DNA of 64,000 bases, taken from Chenopodium formosanum. Lineage: Eukaryota; Streptophyta; Magnoliopsida; Caryophyllales; Amaranthaceae. The notes under the pieces were generated by a model. The model ran no database searches and was not told the DNA's origin. It saw only the letters and a program-made list of their open reading frames with translations. The stretch lies in assembly GCA_024500155.1 (NCBI GenBank), contig CM044872.1, positions 55,123,460 to 55,187,459 of the forward strand, in the 5' to 3' direction. The position numbers and the translations under genes were made by a program. This document shows positions 27,651 through 37,029 of the stretch, piece by piece (the first letter of the stretch is position 1; every line of letters starts with the position of its first letter).

Positions 27651-28336
27651 CTAGTGAGTAGCCCGGGCGTTGCTCCGGGCCCGGGCTACTACTTTTATAG
27701 TTGTGCACCTTCAATACTTTTATAGTATTATATTATTTAGTGTGCAACATTAAAACATACTCCCTCCGTCCCCAAATGATAGTCCCTTATGGGCAAAAAT
27801 TACGGGAATTAAGAAACTTAAATAAAAGTAGTAAAATTACATTGAAAAGATAAATTTACATTGGGTATGTAAAATAGTAGAGAGAGAAAGTAATAAAAGT
27901 ACATTGAAAAACAAAATTTACATGGGAAAGTTAAATTTGCACAAATATTATTGTAATTGGAGGAAATTTTGATAAAAAAATTGATATTAATGGTACTTGA
28001 AAAAATCAAATGAGACTATCAATTTGGGACTTAAAATAGGCCATAAGGGACTATCATTTGGGGACGGAGGGAGTAATTAGCTATATGCCTAGATGGTTAG
28101 ACAATAATATCTCTTCCAAGAGGTCTAGTGTTCAAACATTGTCATCCATATGTTTTTTTTTAAATATAGTTGAGACAACATGGAGTATTTTTGGTAGTGC
28201 GGTGATGTGGCATATTGAGGATTGGGGTAGCTGACGTGGCATAATAAGGAGTTGAGTTAGTGACGTGGCATAGTGAGGGGTTCTACGTGGCGTAGAGACG
28301 TTTTTATAAACGCCTTTTAATATATTAGTATAGATT
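27651..28336. mobile_element. Unclassified repeat carrying a nested Stowaway element
   Basis: It starts near a GC palindrome (AGTAGCCCGGGC ... GCCCGGGCTACT, about 27657-27692) and ends near AATATATTAGTATAGATT. Another CCCGTGCAATACACCGGG-like start occurs at about 31751. Such start and end words are common in plant non-autonomous elements, possibly Helitron-like, but the class cannot be proved here. Confidence 0.4.
27760..28073. mobile_element. Stowaway MITE, family A
   Basis: It has near-perfect inverted ends, CTCCCTCCGTCCCCAAATGA and the inverse TCATTTGGGGACGGAGGGAG, with TA on both sides (27758-27759 and 28074-28075). The length is 314 bases. The same family, in the opposite orientation, forms the outer shell at 31824-32755. 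Confidence 0.85.
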
Positions 28337-28475
28337 GGTTAGAATGTTGTTTGATTTGTGGTTTATGTGATGTTGAGGTTTTTGAAGAGAGTTATTCTGA
28401 AGTATGATACTGTAATAATGTCTTACATACTAGATTGCTGTGATTTTCCAGGTTTTCGAAGGTTAAAGTTCTTTG

Positions 28476-29789
28476 ATGTCCAAAGGCAAAGAAATTGAGG
28501 AAAAACAAGTTGATATGGAAGGCAACGAATTCGATGAACAAGAGTATGAAGAAGTTGGAGATAATTTCTACAACTTTGAATCCGATGAAGAGGAAATCAT
28601 TCATGCTATTGATTTGAATTCCTCTGCTTGGATTGTTTCGGATGAGCCGCGGCCTGATAAAGTTAGGAAGAGTAACGCTTCCTATGTTCATTTTGGACTT
28701 GATTCTCAGGATGCAGATTATTTACACTGTCATGTTCCTCAACTCAGTGATGAGTTGGAGAATATGATAGTTGCAAGAATTCCGCTTTTGGAATTCAGAA
28801 AATTGTGCTTGTTGAACAAAAAGTTCTTAGCACAAATTAAAAATGGGGATTTGTTGAGAGAAAGGAGAATGATTGGTGTAAGAGAAGCATCAGTGTTCAT
28901 GCTTGCCAGTGGGGAGGATAATTGGTGGGCATTTGATCAGCAGTTTACATTCCATAAGGCGCTTCCTGTATTACCATGTGATGGTGTCTTTAGACTCGGC
29001 GATAAAGAGTCTCTTTGTGCCGGGACTCATCTTCTTGTTTGTGGGAATGAGTTGGATGGACCTGTCATATGGACTTATGATGTGATCATGAACAAATGGT
29101 TCAAGGGTATTTCCATGATTCAGCCTAGGTGTTTGTTTGCCTCTGCATCATCTGGTGGCTTAGCCTATGTAGCAGGAGGCATTGGTCTGGAGAGTGGAGG
29201 GATTTTGAACTCGGCTGAGAAGTATGATCCTATGACCAGATCGTGGGAGCCGCTCCCAAGGATGAAAGTAAAAAGGAAGATGTGCTCTGGCGTTTACATG
29301 GATGACAAATTCTTTGTCATCGGAGGACAAAGCCAAAATAATGAAGTTCTAACCTGTGCTGAGGTTTTTGATGAGAACAAAAATATTTGGGTGGAAATAC
29401 CAGGGATTTTGAATGGTTTAACACTACCCTCTTCTCAGTCTACCCCGTCTCCACCTCTAGTTGCTGTTGTTAACAATGAGCTATACACTATCGAAACTTC
29501 AACAAACAGCTTGATGGTGTATCTGAAAAACAGCAATTCTTGGAGGGATTTGGGACCTATTCCTATTCGAGCTGATATAAACAAAGGTTGGGGTGTGGCC
29601 TTCAAGTCTCTTGGTAACGAGTTGCTGGTCATAGGTGGATCGACTATATCTCTCTCAGGCCGTGGTATGACTATTTATACTTGCTGTCCTTACCCGAGTG
29701 CTGAAACCTTGAACTGGAAGCTCCTTGATGATGGTGGTGGCAATAGACGAAGCCATTTTATAATGAACTGCACTGTTATGGTTGCTTGA
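28476..29789 (+). CDS. HOLT: F-box/kelch-repeat protein, TML/HOLT type (miR2111 target)
   Basis: Substrate-receptor subunit of an SCF ubiquitin ligase. A single coding exon of 437 residues; the ATG at 28476 is the first in frame. An acidic N-terminus (1-60) is followed by the conserved stretch holding DSQDADY (76-82), the F-box at about 88-131 (PQLSDELENMIVARIPLLEF, LCLLNKKF) and kelch blades from about 170 to 400 with GG...Y...W patterns (YVAGG, FVIGGQ, LLVIGG). It ends HFIMNCTVMVA. The mRNA contains a site matching miR2111-5p. In legumes the orthologue TML limits nodulation, and in Arabidopsis the target is At3g27150. This species is probably non-nodulating, so the role is more likely in shoot-root nutrient or lateral-root control (inference). 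The symbol rests on the miRNA site and overall similarity; other kelch F-box proteins (SKIP11 group) are close relatives. Confidence 0.88.
   Translation: MSKGKEIEEKQVDMEGNEFDEQEYEEVGDNFYNFESDEEEIIHAIDLNSSAWIVSDEPRPDKVRKSNASYVHFGLDSQDADYLHCHVPQLSDELENMIVARIPLLEFRKLCLLNKKFLAQIKNGDLLRERRMIGVREASVFMLASGEDNWWAFDQQFTFHKALPVLPCDGVFRLGDKESLCAGTHLLVCGNELDGPVIWTYDVIMNKWFKGISMIQPRCLFASASSGGLAYVAGGIGLESGGILNSAEKYDPMTRSWEPLPRMKVKRKMCSGVYMDDKFFVIGGQSQNNEVLTCAEVFDENKNIWVEIPGILNGLTLPSSQSTPSPPLVAVVNNELYTIETSTNSLMVYLKNSNSWRDLGPIPIRADINKGWGVAFKSLGNELLVIGGSTISLSGRGMTIYTCCPYPSAETLNWKLLDDGGGNRRSHFIMNCTVMVA
28700..28720 (+). promoter_or_regulatory. miR2111-5p target site in the F-box/kelch mRNA
   Basis: The site pairs without mismatch to nucleotides 1-16 of miR2111-5p (CTCAGGATGCAGATTA). 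Of the remaining five positions, two are G:U pairs and one is a mismatch. This fits efficient plant miRNA slicing, with cleavage expected between 28710 and 28711. The comparison uses the published mature miRNA sequence as I remember it. Confidence 0.85.
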
Positions 29790-30901
29790 AGGATCACTTG
29801 AAGGCTCAAAGCTACTTGAGCAATGAGTGATGGGATGAAATATCTTAACCTTCTTTCTTGGGCAGTAATTTATAAAATAACTAATAAGGTTATATGCCAG
29901 TAATTTAGGCAATTAACCTGTATTATATGTCTTTGTTTAAGTTTTTTGTGCCTTGTTTAAGGCTCTCAGCTAATGTGATTCGAGTGACTTGTATTCATAT
30001 CGTGGTTGGGTTGTGCTTCATATTACCTTTGAGGTATTTGAATTCAGTTCCCTAAAAAGAAAGCTCAACTAGCATGTACTTGTGTTATTCGAAATTTTTC
30101 TTGCGAAATTGCATAAAATTCCTTGAATAATGCACATCTTCCATGTCTTCCTGTCTGCTGCCAATCTGCCACAGTCTCATGAACTCCAGTATGATCATTT
30201 TCATCATTTCACTTTCCTGTATTCATACAAGTGCACAATTCTTATACATATTCTAGTGGTGGCTTATTCTTCTACAGAATTCGGGATCTGTATTATTACA
30301 GCAGATTTTATTCACTTTTGGGTTCTGTTAGACTGTTTCATTCATCACGAATGACTCGTAATTCTCCTCCATGACAAGCTAATGCTATGAACTGTTGAAT
30401 ACTTGAGTGTGTATATGCTAATAAGTGTCCATCTAGATCTGCTACCCTGTACCATTCCATTTGATCAGGGCGACCATTTTGAAGTCCTTTGTTGTAGTTA
30501 ACTTATTATAGGTTCCTGGGAAATTAGGCATTAAACAATGCATAGGGAAACAATATCAATATCAATATCAATATCAAAAGCTTTTGAAGATTGTGAAAGT
30601 TGTAAAAAGTAGCTTGTAGATTGTATGGCGCAGTATCTGCACATATAATGTAAAAAAGATTGCATATATGAGTTGAGCTAGAGTTTGGAGCTTTGAAAAC
30701 TGTTAGAATCTGATAATCAACTTTTGTAAAAAGAAGAGATTGCAAGCCTCAAAAATACGAGCGTCTTTATGTTACTTGATCTTGGATACTTGTGTTAGAC
30801 ACGTATATGGGAGTAGTTGTTTTGGCTTTTGAGTAAAGCTCATAAGTTATAGCTAGAGATATTTTTAGACTTTTAGTAAGGCATGAAAGAATATATACTA
30901 A
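29790..30901. other. 3' region of the F-box gene and intergenic DNA
   Basis: The part after the stop codon should be 3' untranslated region. A short ATATCA microsatellite lies at about 30551-30577. Open frames here are without domain features. Confidence 0.4.
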
Positions 30902-31118
30902 GGGCCTATTCTCATTGACTGAACTCAGCTGAACTGAACTGAACTGAACTGAACTCAGCTGAACTGAACTGAATATTTTATAAGAGAAGGAAATTAGGAG
31001 CTGAACTGAACTGAACTGAACTGAACTGAATTGAGCTGAACTGAACTGAACTGAACTGAACTGAACTGAACTCAGCTGAACTGAACTGAACTGAATTTCA
31101 ACGTAAGAGAACAGGCCC
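30902..31118. mobile_element. Tourist-like MITE made of CTGAA repeats
   Basis: Terminal inverted repeats GGGCCTATTCTCA... and ...GAGAACAGGCCC are flanked by TAA on both sides (30899-30901 and 31119-31121), the Harbinger/Tourist signature. Nearly the whole body is CTGAA and CAGCTGAA units around an AGAGAAGGAAATTAGGAGCT core. The length is 217 bases. Confidence 0.8.
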
Positions 31119-31284
31119 TAAAAGGTGATTTTTGCTGATTTTATTAGCTTGATTTGAGGTAAATTGAGTAACCTCCGCATTTATTTGCAAAACTATTGCT
31201 CGGTATTTAAAGGTCGTATGTATTAAAGAATCAATATAAAAATAAGTTTTAATCATTAAAATAAAATATTTTTTAAAAATCTTA

Positions 31285-31709
31285 CTCCCTCCATCCCTTT
31301 TTTACATTTCTTCTTTTCTTTTTGGGTATTCCAAAATTACATTCTTCCTTTCCTTTTTTTAGTAAATATTTTTTTTTCAAATATCCCAAATTATTCATCT
31401 TTTTCTGTTATGTAATTAATGCTCACTCTTATTTTCTCACTCTTACTTTCCTATTCTCACTCCTAAATTTAGATGAATATGATTGATTCTTAATTTTCTA
31501 TTAGGAGCATGTTATTGGTCCTTGTTTTTTTGCAAAGAATTGATGACATGACATCATTAAATATTAATATATCTTTGTTTTACTCAAAGACATCATTTAA
31601 TGTTTTGTACTTCCCATTGTGTTTTGTTTTATTGTTATCTGTTTTATTCTTAGTTCCTTAATTCCAGTGTAATTTTATAAACAGGAATGTAAAAAAGGGA
31701 CGGAGGGAG
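31285..31709. mobile_element. Stowaway MITE, family B
   Basis: It starts CTCCCTCCATCCCTTTTTTA and ends with the inverse ...AAAAAAGGGACGGAGGGAG, with TA at 31283-31284 and 31710-31711. It shares an internal ATTACATTC/GAATGTAA layout with the copy at 32278-32660. Confidence 0.8.
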
Positions 31710-31966
31710 TATCAAAAATAATTTGAACATAAATTTAATTTTCAATTAGTGTGTGACCCGTGCAATACACCGGGCTTTACTTACAATATCAATAAGTATT
31801 AATAACTATGAAACTAAATAGTACTCCCTCTGTCTCCAAATGATAGTCCCTTATGGGCAAATTTTAGTCCCAAAATGTTCACCTCATTTGCTTTTTCTAA
31901 CAACCATTAATATTAATTTTTTACCAAAATTCCCTCCAATTTGCAACAATATTTGTGCAAATTTAA

Positions 31967-32193
31967 GGGCTTGTTCACATTTACTTAATTTCGGCTCATT
32001 TCAGTTCAATTCAGTTCAGTTCAGCTCCAATAAGTTCAGTTCAGCTCCTAATTTCCCTATCTCATAAAATATTCATTTCAACTCATTTCAGTTCAATTCA
32101 GTCCAGTTCGGCTCCAATCAGTTCAGTTCAGTTCAGCTCCAATCAATTCAGTTCAGTTCACTTCAGCTCAGTACAGTAAATGTGAACAGGCCC
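31967..32193. mobile_element. Tourist-like CTGAA-repeat MITE nested in a Stowaway
   Basis: Ends GGGCTTGTTCACATTTACT and AGTAAATGTGAACAGGCCC, flanked by TAA (31964-31966 and 32194-32196). The body is TTCAGTTCAGTTCAG repeats, the opposite strand of the element at 30902-31118. Confidence 0.85.
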
Positions 32194-32277
32194 TAAATTT
32201 CCTAATGTAAATTTTGTTTTACCATGTACTTTTATTACTTTCTTTTTCTACTTTTTTGCATACCCAATGTCAATTTA

Positions 32278-32660
32278 CTCCCTCCGTCCCTAAATTACAT
32301 TCCTCCTTTCTATTTTTGGCATTTCAAAATTACATTCCTTCTTTCGATTTTTGGTAAGTTTTTTTAGTAAATCAACTCTCTTTTTTTGTTTTATATTTAA
32401 TGCTTTCTCACTCATCCTTACCTAATCTCACTCATAATCCTTGTGCCAAATTACAATGAATATGATTGGTTAAAAATTTTCAATTAGGATCATGTGATTG
32501 GTCCTTTTTTTGCAAAGGATTGATGACATGTCATGAGTAATAACTAATCTATCTTTGTACTTCCCATAGTATTATCTAATCATTGTTATTTGTCTTAATC
32601 ATTCCTTCTTAATTCCCGTGTAAATTTCCAAAGAGGAATGTAATTTAGGGACGGAGGGAG
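32278..32660. mobile_element. Stowaway MITE family B nested in family A
   Basis: Ends CTCCCTCCGTCCCTAAATTA and TAATTTAGGGACGGAGGGAG form a perfect 20-base inverted pair flanked by TA (32276-32277 and 32661-32662). The length is 383 bases. The perfect ends suggest recent movement. Confidence 0.88.
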
Positions 32661-32755
32661 TACTTTTTTTTAATGTACTTTTACTATTCTTATTTGTGTT
32701 TATTAATTCTCGTGAAAAATGTCCATAAGGAACTATCAATAGGGGACGGAGGGAG

Positions 32756-33426
32756 TAATTTATTTCTTAGTGATTGATAGATTAATGTGCTCTTTACAAA
32801 TTCTTAAACTGACCCGGTTCACATTAATTTATTGTGGACCACCAGTATTAGAGACAATATGATTGTTTTGTTAATAAAAAAAGTCACCGTATTAAAATAA
32901 AGGTTATTATGTTAAAATAAAAGGTATTGTGTCATAAGCTATAAGAGGTTAATTAATTTTTTTAATGAAATTTTTAATACAATGGTCAATATAAATAATA
33001 AACACCACCATGTTAAAATTAAGTCACTATTCAACTTAATGTCGTACTTTAAGTTCATAATAACATTAAAGGTCGCACAAGTTTTTAAAAAGATTACTAT
33101 GTTAAAAATAAGGTTACTATATTAAAATTAAGGGTCACTATGTTGAATATAATGCCAATCTTAAGTTCACAATAATATTATTGTGGACCAGGTTCACGCA
33201 AGATTTTCTGTATACTCTTTAAGATTTTGTTTTATTTAGAATTTTTTTTTTTTTAATATTACTATAAGTTTTACAAATTAAAATCTACAGATTAGACAAA
33301 TAGAAAAAAAATACAGAATACTCCGTATATTATTAGTGAAAGTTATATATTAAACGCAAAAGGATACGGAGTAATACGAGTAAAGAGCATAAACTTTCAA
33401 ACGGCAATAGTTACCAAAAAGAAGAG

Positions 33427-33469
<43 letters not shown>

Positions 33470-34004
33470 AAAGAAAGAAAACAAAGTAGTAGAAGGCAGC
33501 TGAAACGCCCTGCCTTTCTTCCCGAACTTCTCTGCTTCTTCCTTCTCTCTCTTCTCCACTCTACATTTCACTTCTACTGCAATCGCATTCATCAAAGAGA
33601 ACCCTATTATTTCTCATCTTTTTCCCCCCCTTTTTTGATTATCAACCGATGCCATAATTTCCTAATCTAGGGTTTTTCTGTTTAAACCCTAGATCTGAAA
33701 ATCACTGCTAATTTTATTCCCAATTTTAAATCTTGCTTCTTTGTGATTTTCGCATTCCTGGGTTGTTGATCGCATTTCGCTGGTAATTTAATGCTGAGGA
33801 GAATTCAATTCAGGGTTTTGAATTCTGTAGTTTGTAACAGTGTGCGTGAGATGAGGTAAAGCTTCGAATTTCCCCCTTTTTAATTTCGAATTTTTGTTTA
33901 TTGATGTTGAATTTGAAGTTTGGGGAACTCAAGAACATAGAATAAGTTGTTAGGGTTAGAGAATTTGTTGATTTGAGTTTTGTTTTGTTAGTGGGATTTT
34001 GGAA
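32756..34004. promoter_or_regulatory. Repeat-rich spacer and SWP73 promoter/leader
   Basis: About 32,870-33,190 has diverged repeats of a TTACTATGTTAAAATAA word, ended by two copies of ATTGTGGACCA. A 41-base A run lies at 33427-33467. Pyrimidine-rich leader-like DNA follows (33,510-33,580). A 5' UTR intron is possible but was not fixed. Confidence 0.4.
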
Positions 34005-35764
34005 ATGTCTGCAAATACTAACAATAATCAACCTAAGAATATTGGGGGATCAATGTCATCCCCATTTGGAAATGCTGGAATGGTAAACCCTAACTTGCCC
34101 CCAAATTTTAACCCATCATCATCATCTTCCCAACCTCAAGGTCAAAATCAGCCTCATCAGTTAGGGTTTGGGTTTCAGAATCAGTTTCAATTAGCCCAAG
34201 CACAAGCTCATGCCCTGGCTCAAGCGCAGTCGAAAGCGGCTGCTGCTGCCCATGCTCATCTTTTGCAGGCTCAGGGTATGTCCCTTAATCAGTCACAAGC
34301 TATAGGGATGGGTAATTTAGGGGGTAATTCATCTCCTTCGATGTCAGGACCGGGGAATTCGGGTATTAAAAGGGTCCCTCAAAAACCACCCGTTCGCCCT
34401 CCAGGGCCCTCTGGTGGGATTAATTTAATGTCCCCTATGAGGAATATGATGGACCTTACACCCGCTGCTGCTGCTCGGAGGAAGAAGCAGAAACCTCAGG
34501 AGAAGCATTTGAGTGATAGGGTAGCTCCTATATTGCCTGAATCTGCTTTGTATACTCAGCTTCTTGAGTTTGAGTCTCGCGTTGATTCTGCATTGACAAG
34601 AAAGAAGATTGATATTCAGGAGGCTTTGAAAAACCCACCCTCTGTTCAAAAAACACTTCGGATCTATGTGTTTAATACATTTGCTAATCAGAATCAATCT
34701 GCTCCGAATAAGCCAAATGCAGAGCCACCTACTTGGACGTTGAAGGTGATAGGGAGGATATTGGAGGATGGGGTGGATCCCGAGCAGCTTGCTGCCATGA
34801 AACCAAATCCAATGTACCCAAAGTTCTCTAATTTCTTTAAGAGGGTTACCATTGCATTGGATCAGAGACTGTACCCGGAGAACCATTTAATAGTATGGGA
34901 AAATTCTCGGGCATCTGCACCCACTGAGGGTTTTGAGGTGAAAAGGAAAGGAGACAAGGAATTTATGGTCAATATTCGATTTGATATGAACTATATGCCT
35001 GAAAAATTTAAGCTTTCACCACCTTTGACAGAACTTCTTGGTATAGAAGCTGAGACTCGCCCTAGGATTATAGCTGCAATCTGGCACTATGTTAAAGCCA
35101 GAAAGTTGCAGAACCCCAATGACCCAACCTTCTTCAATTGTGATCCACAGCTTCAGAAGGTATTTGGAGAAGAAAAGATGAAATTCACCATGGTCTCTCA
35201 GAAGATATCGCAGCATCTGACTCCTCCTCCACCGATACAGGTGGACCATCAAATCAAGCTTTCAGGGAATAGCCCTGCGGGAAATGCTTGTTATGATATA
35301 TTGGTGGACATACCTTTCCCTATACAGAGAGAGCTCTCCATGCTGTTGGCAAACACTGAAAAAACAAAGGAAATAGAGGTTTGTGATGAAGCAATTTGTG
35401 CAGCTATTAGGAAGATCCATGAGCATCGCAGAAGGAGAGCGTTCTTTCTTGGTTTTAGTCAGTCACCTGTAGAATTCATTAATGCGTTAATAGAATCCCA
35501 AAGCAGAGATCTCAAAGCTGTGTCTGGGGAAGCTAGTCGTAGTGCAGAAAGAGAACGTAGATCAGAGTTCTTCAACCAACCATGGTATGTAGCTTTATTG
35601 TAGTATTTTGTAAGCAATAGAATAGTTGCATGTTATTGATGCATATTCACTGAACATATTTTAATGTGATATTGTGATACTCCTACAACAGGGTTGAGGA
35701 CGCTGTTATTCGCTACTTGACGCGCAAGCCAGCCAATGCACCTGATGGTCCTGGGAGCACGTAA
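34005..35764 (+). CDS. SWP73B: SWI/SNF complex component SWP73 (BAF60 homologue)
   Basis: Accessory subunit of nuclear SWI/SNF chromatin-remodelling complexes, linking the remodeller to transcription factors. Exons 34005-35584 and 35692-35764 join through a split Trp codon to 550 residues. The ATG at 34005 (MSANTNNN) is the first in frame. Residues 1-165 are low complexity: Asn/Ser/Gln-rich, then a Gln-Ala stretch ([12 protein letters not shown]), then Pro-rich. The conserved core starts near 166. The SWIB domain is at about 331-407 ([25 protein letters not shown] region). A basic helical segment ([13 protein letters not shown]) and a conserved C-terminus follow, ending NAPDGPGST. AtSWP73B is about 534 residues. 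Retaining the 107-base intron would stop after five altered residues. Whether this is SWP73A or B cannot be decided. Confidence 0.95.
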
Positions 35765-37029
35765 ACAAGGTGGTTGCTGAATGAGCTGTAGGAATTAGCC
35801 TCTCTTCATTTACCACTGGAAGGTCAAAGCTTGTTTTCATGCTTCTTCATTGTATAATCATCTGATGTATCTTAATGCTATAATAACTGCAAGATCACAA
35901 TTTGCTTCTTTGCCTATCTGGTGCATATCTAAAATTGAGCTATTACTTGTGAAGGGATGTTATTTCCACACTCTCCCAGAAGGGGGTGTAGTTTTAGTTT
36001 TGTGCGTTGTTTCCTTGCATATGCCTGACTAGTAATCACCAAACAAAGTATGGATTATGGCTTCAGCCTATGATTGTGGTATATAGCCGTTCAAGGTGGC
36101 TTACAGTGTAAATAGAACTTATGTGCCTGCAAATGCAATTAATTATAAGTAGAATAGGTTGTTTTGGGTGCCATTTTAGGTCCCTGGATATGTTACCACT
36201 AGTTAAACGAGCTTTGTTGATTCATTACCTGTGATACGCGCTTGTTAGCAATCTTAGCATGATGCTTTGGTGTTTGCATACGCGCCAAAGTCAGTTTGCT
36301 TAGCCACTCGTTTAGATCATTTCCTAGTTATATTTTATTTACTTTTTTTTCCCTCCTATAACATGGCTGATGACATGCTGATGTGCTGCATCTTCACTAA
36401 TGCAGGTCCTTTATGTTTGGTTCTCTGGTTATTATTTTTGTATATTCATATTTTTCGCTCTTTACTCAAGCACTTACGAACTAGTAGACATTATTGGATA
36501 ATAACATAGGAATTCTTCATGAAATTATATTTATTACTGCATACCAAATGGACTGTAAAAGTACCATCGGAAGATTTTAGCAAGTCATCCATATACATAT
36601 GCAAATTACTCCCATCCCTACTCCGTTCTCGCCATTGGCCCATCAACATTCATCTTCAATCGTCCAGTGCAAGGAGGCTTCCAGTTAGCAGCACCTCGAT
36701 TTGACGATGAGAATTTGCGGCCGTAAAATGTCACCGATGAGAATTTATTTTGCATTATATGGTATATTTCAAATAAAAGTAAAGTACATACATTAATTCC
36801 AAATCAATTAAAATTAAACAAGGTTAAAAAAAAAAAAAAAAAAAAAAAACATCGATTGTCAACTCATATTCAACATGGGTAGCGGATATGTAGTGGTTTT
36901 GAAAGCTTAATTCTCAACACTCATACGGTCATACCATACGTCCATACCCATCTATGTGCAATTAATTTACGTAGTATTATAATTTTCAGATAAAACTGAT
37001 ACATGCATGTGATTTGTAATTTAATCCCT
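35765..37029. other. 3' region of SWP73 and intergenic DNA
   Basis: The first few hundred bases are likely 3' untranslated region. A poly-A run lies at about 36826-36849. Open frames to 36704 lack domain features. Confidence 0.4.

Larger units (their letters stand above)
26671..28475 (+). promoter_or_regulatory. Promoter and 5' leader of the F-box/kelch gene, with inserted repeats
   Basis: A pyrimidine-rich leader-like stretch (about 26,880-27,060) is followed by DNA that could be a 5' UTR intron ending at the acceptor TTTTCCAG (28444-28451), 24 bases before the start codon. The presumed intron holds a repeat with a GC-rich hairpin at its edge and a Stowaway MITE. The donor was not fixed. 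Confidence 0.4.
31824..32755. mobile_element. Stowaway MITE family A, containing two other MITEs
   Basis: Outer ends CTCCCTCTGTCTCCAAATGA and ...TAGGGGACGGAGGGAG with TA on both sides (31822-31823 and 32756-32757). Without its two insertions (31967-32193 and 32278-32660) it reads as an inverted relative of the 314-base element at 27760-28073, sharing for example TAGTCCCTTATGGGCAAA and CAATATTTGTGCAAATTTAA. Confidence 0.85.

Noticed and set aside
30902..31118. Possible CRISPR-like or satellite array of CTGAA units
   Set aside because: There are no spacers; the block has inverted ends and a 3-base target duplication, so it is a MITE. CRISPR arrays do not occur in plant nuclear DNA.
33318..33376. 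Short inverted pair ATACTCCGTAT / ATACGGAGTAAT as a MITE
   Set aside because: Only about 58 bases apart with very short arms; this word is widespread in the window and no duplication is visible.
34425..35252. Minus-strand frames of 153 and 78 codons
   Set aside because: They are antisense shadows of SWP73 coding exons.
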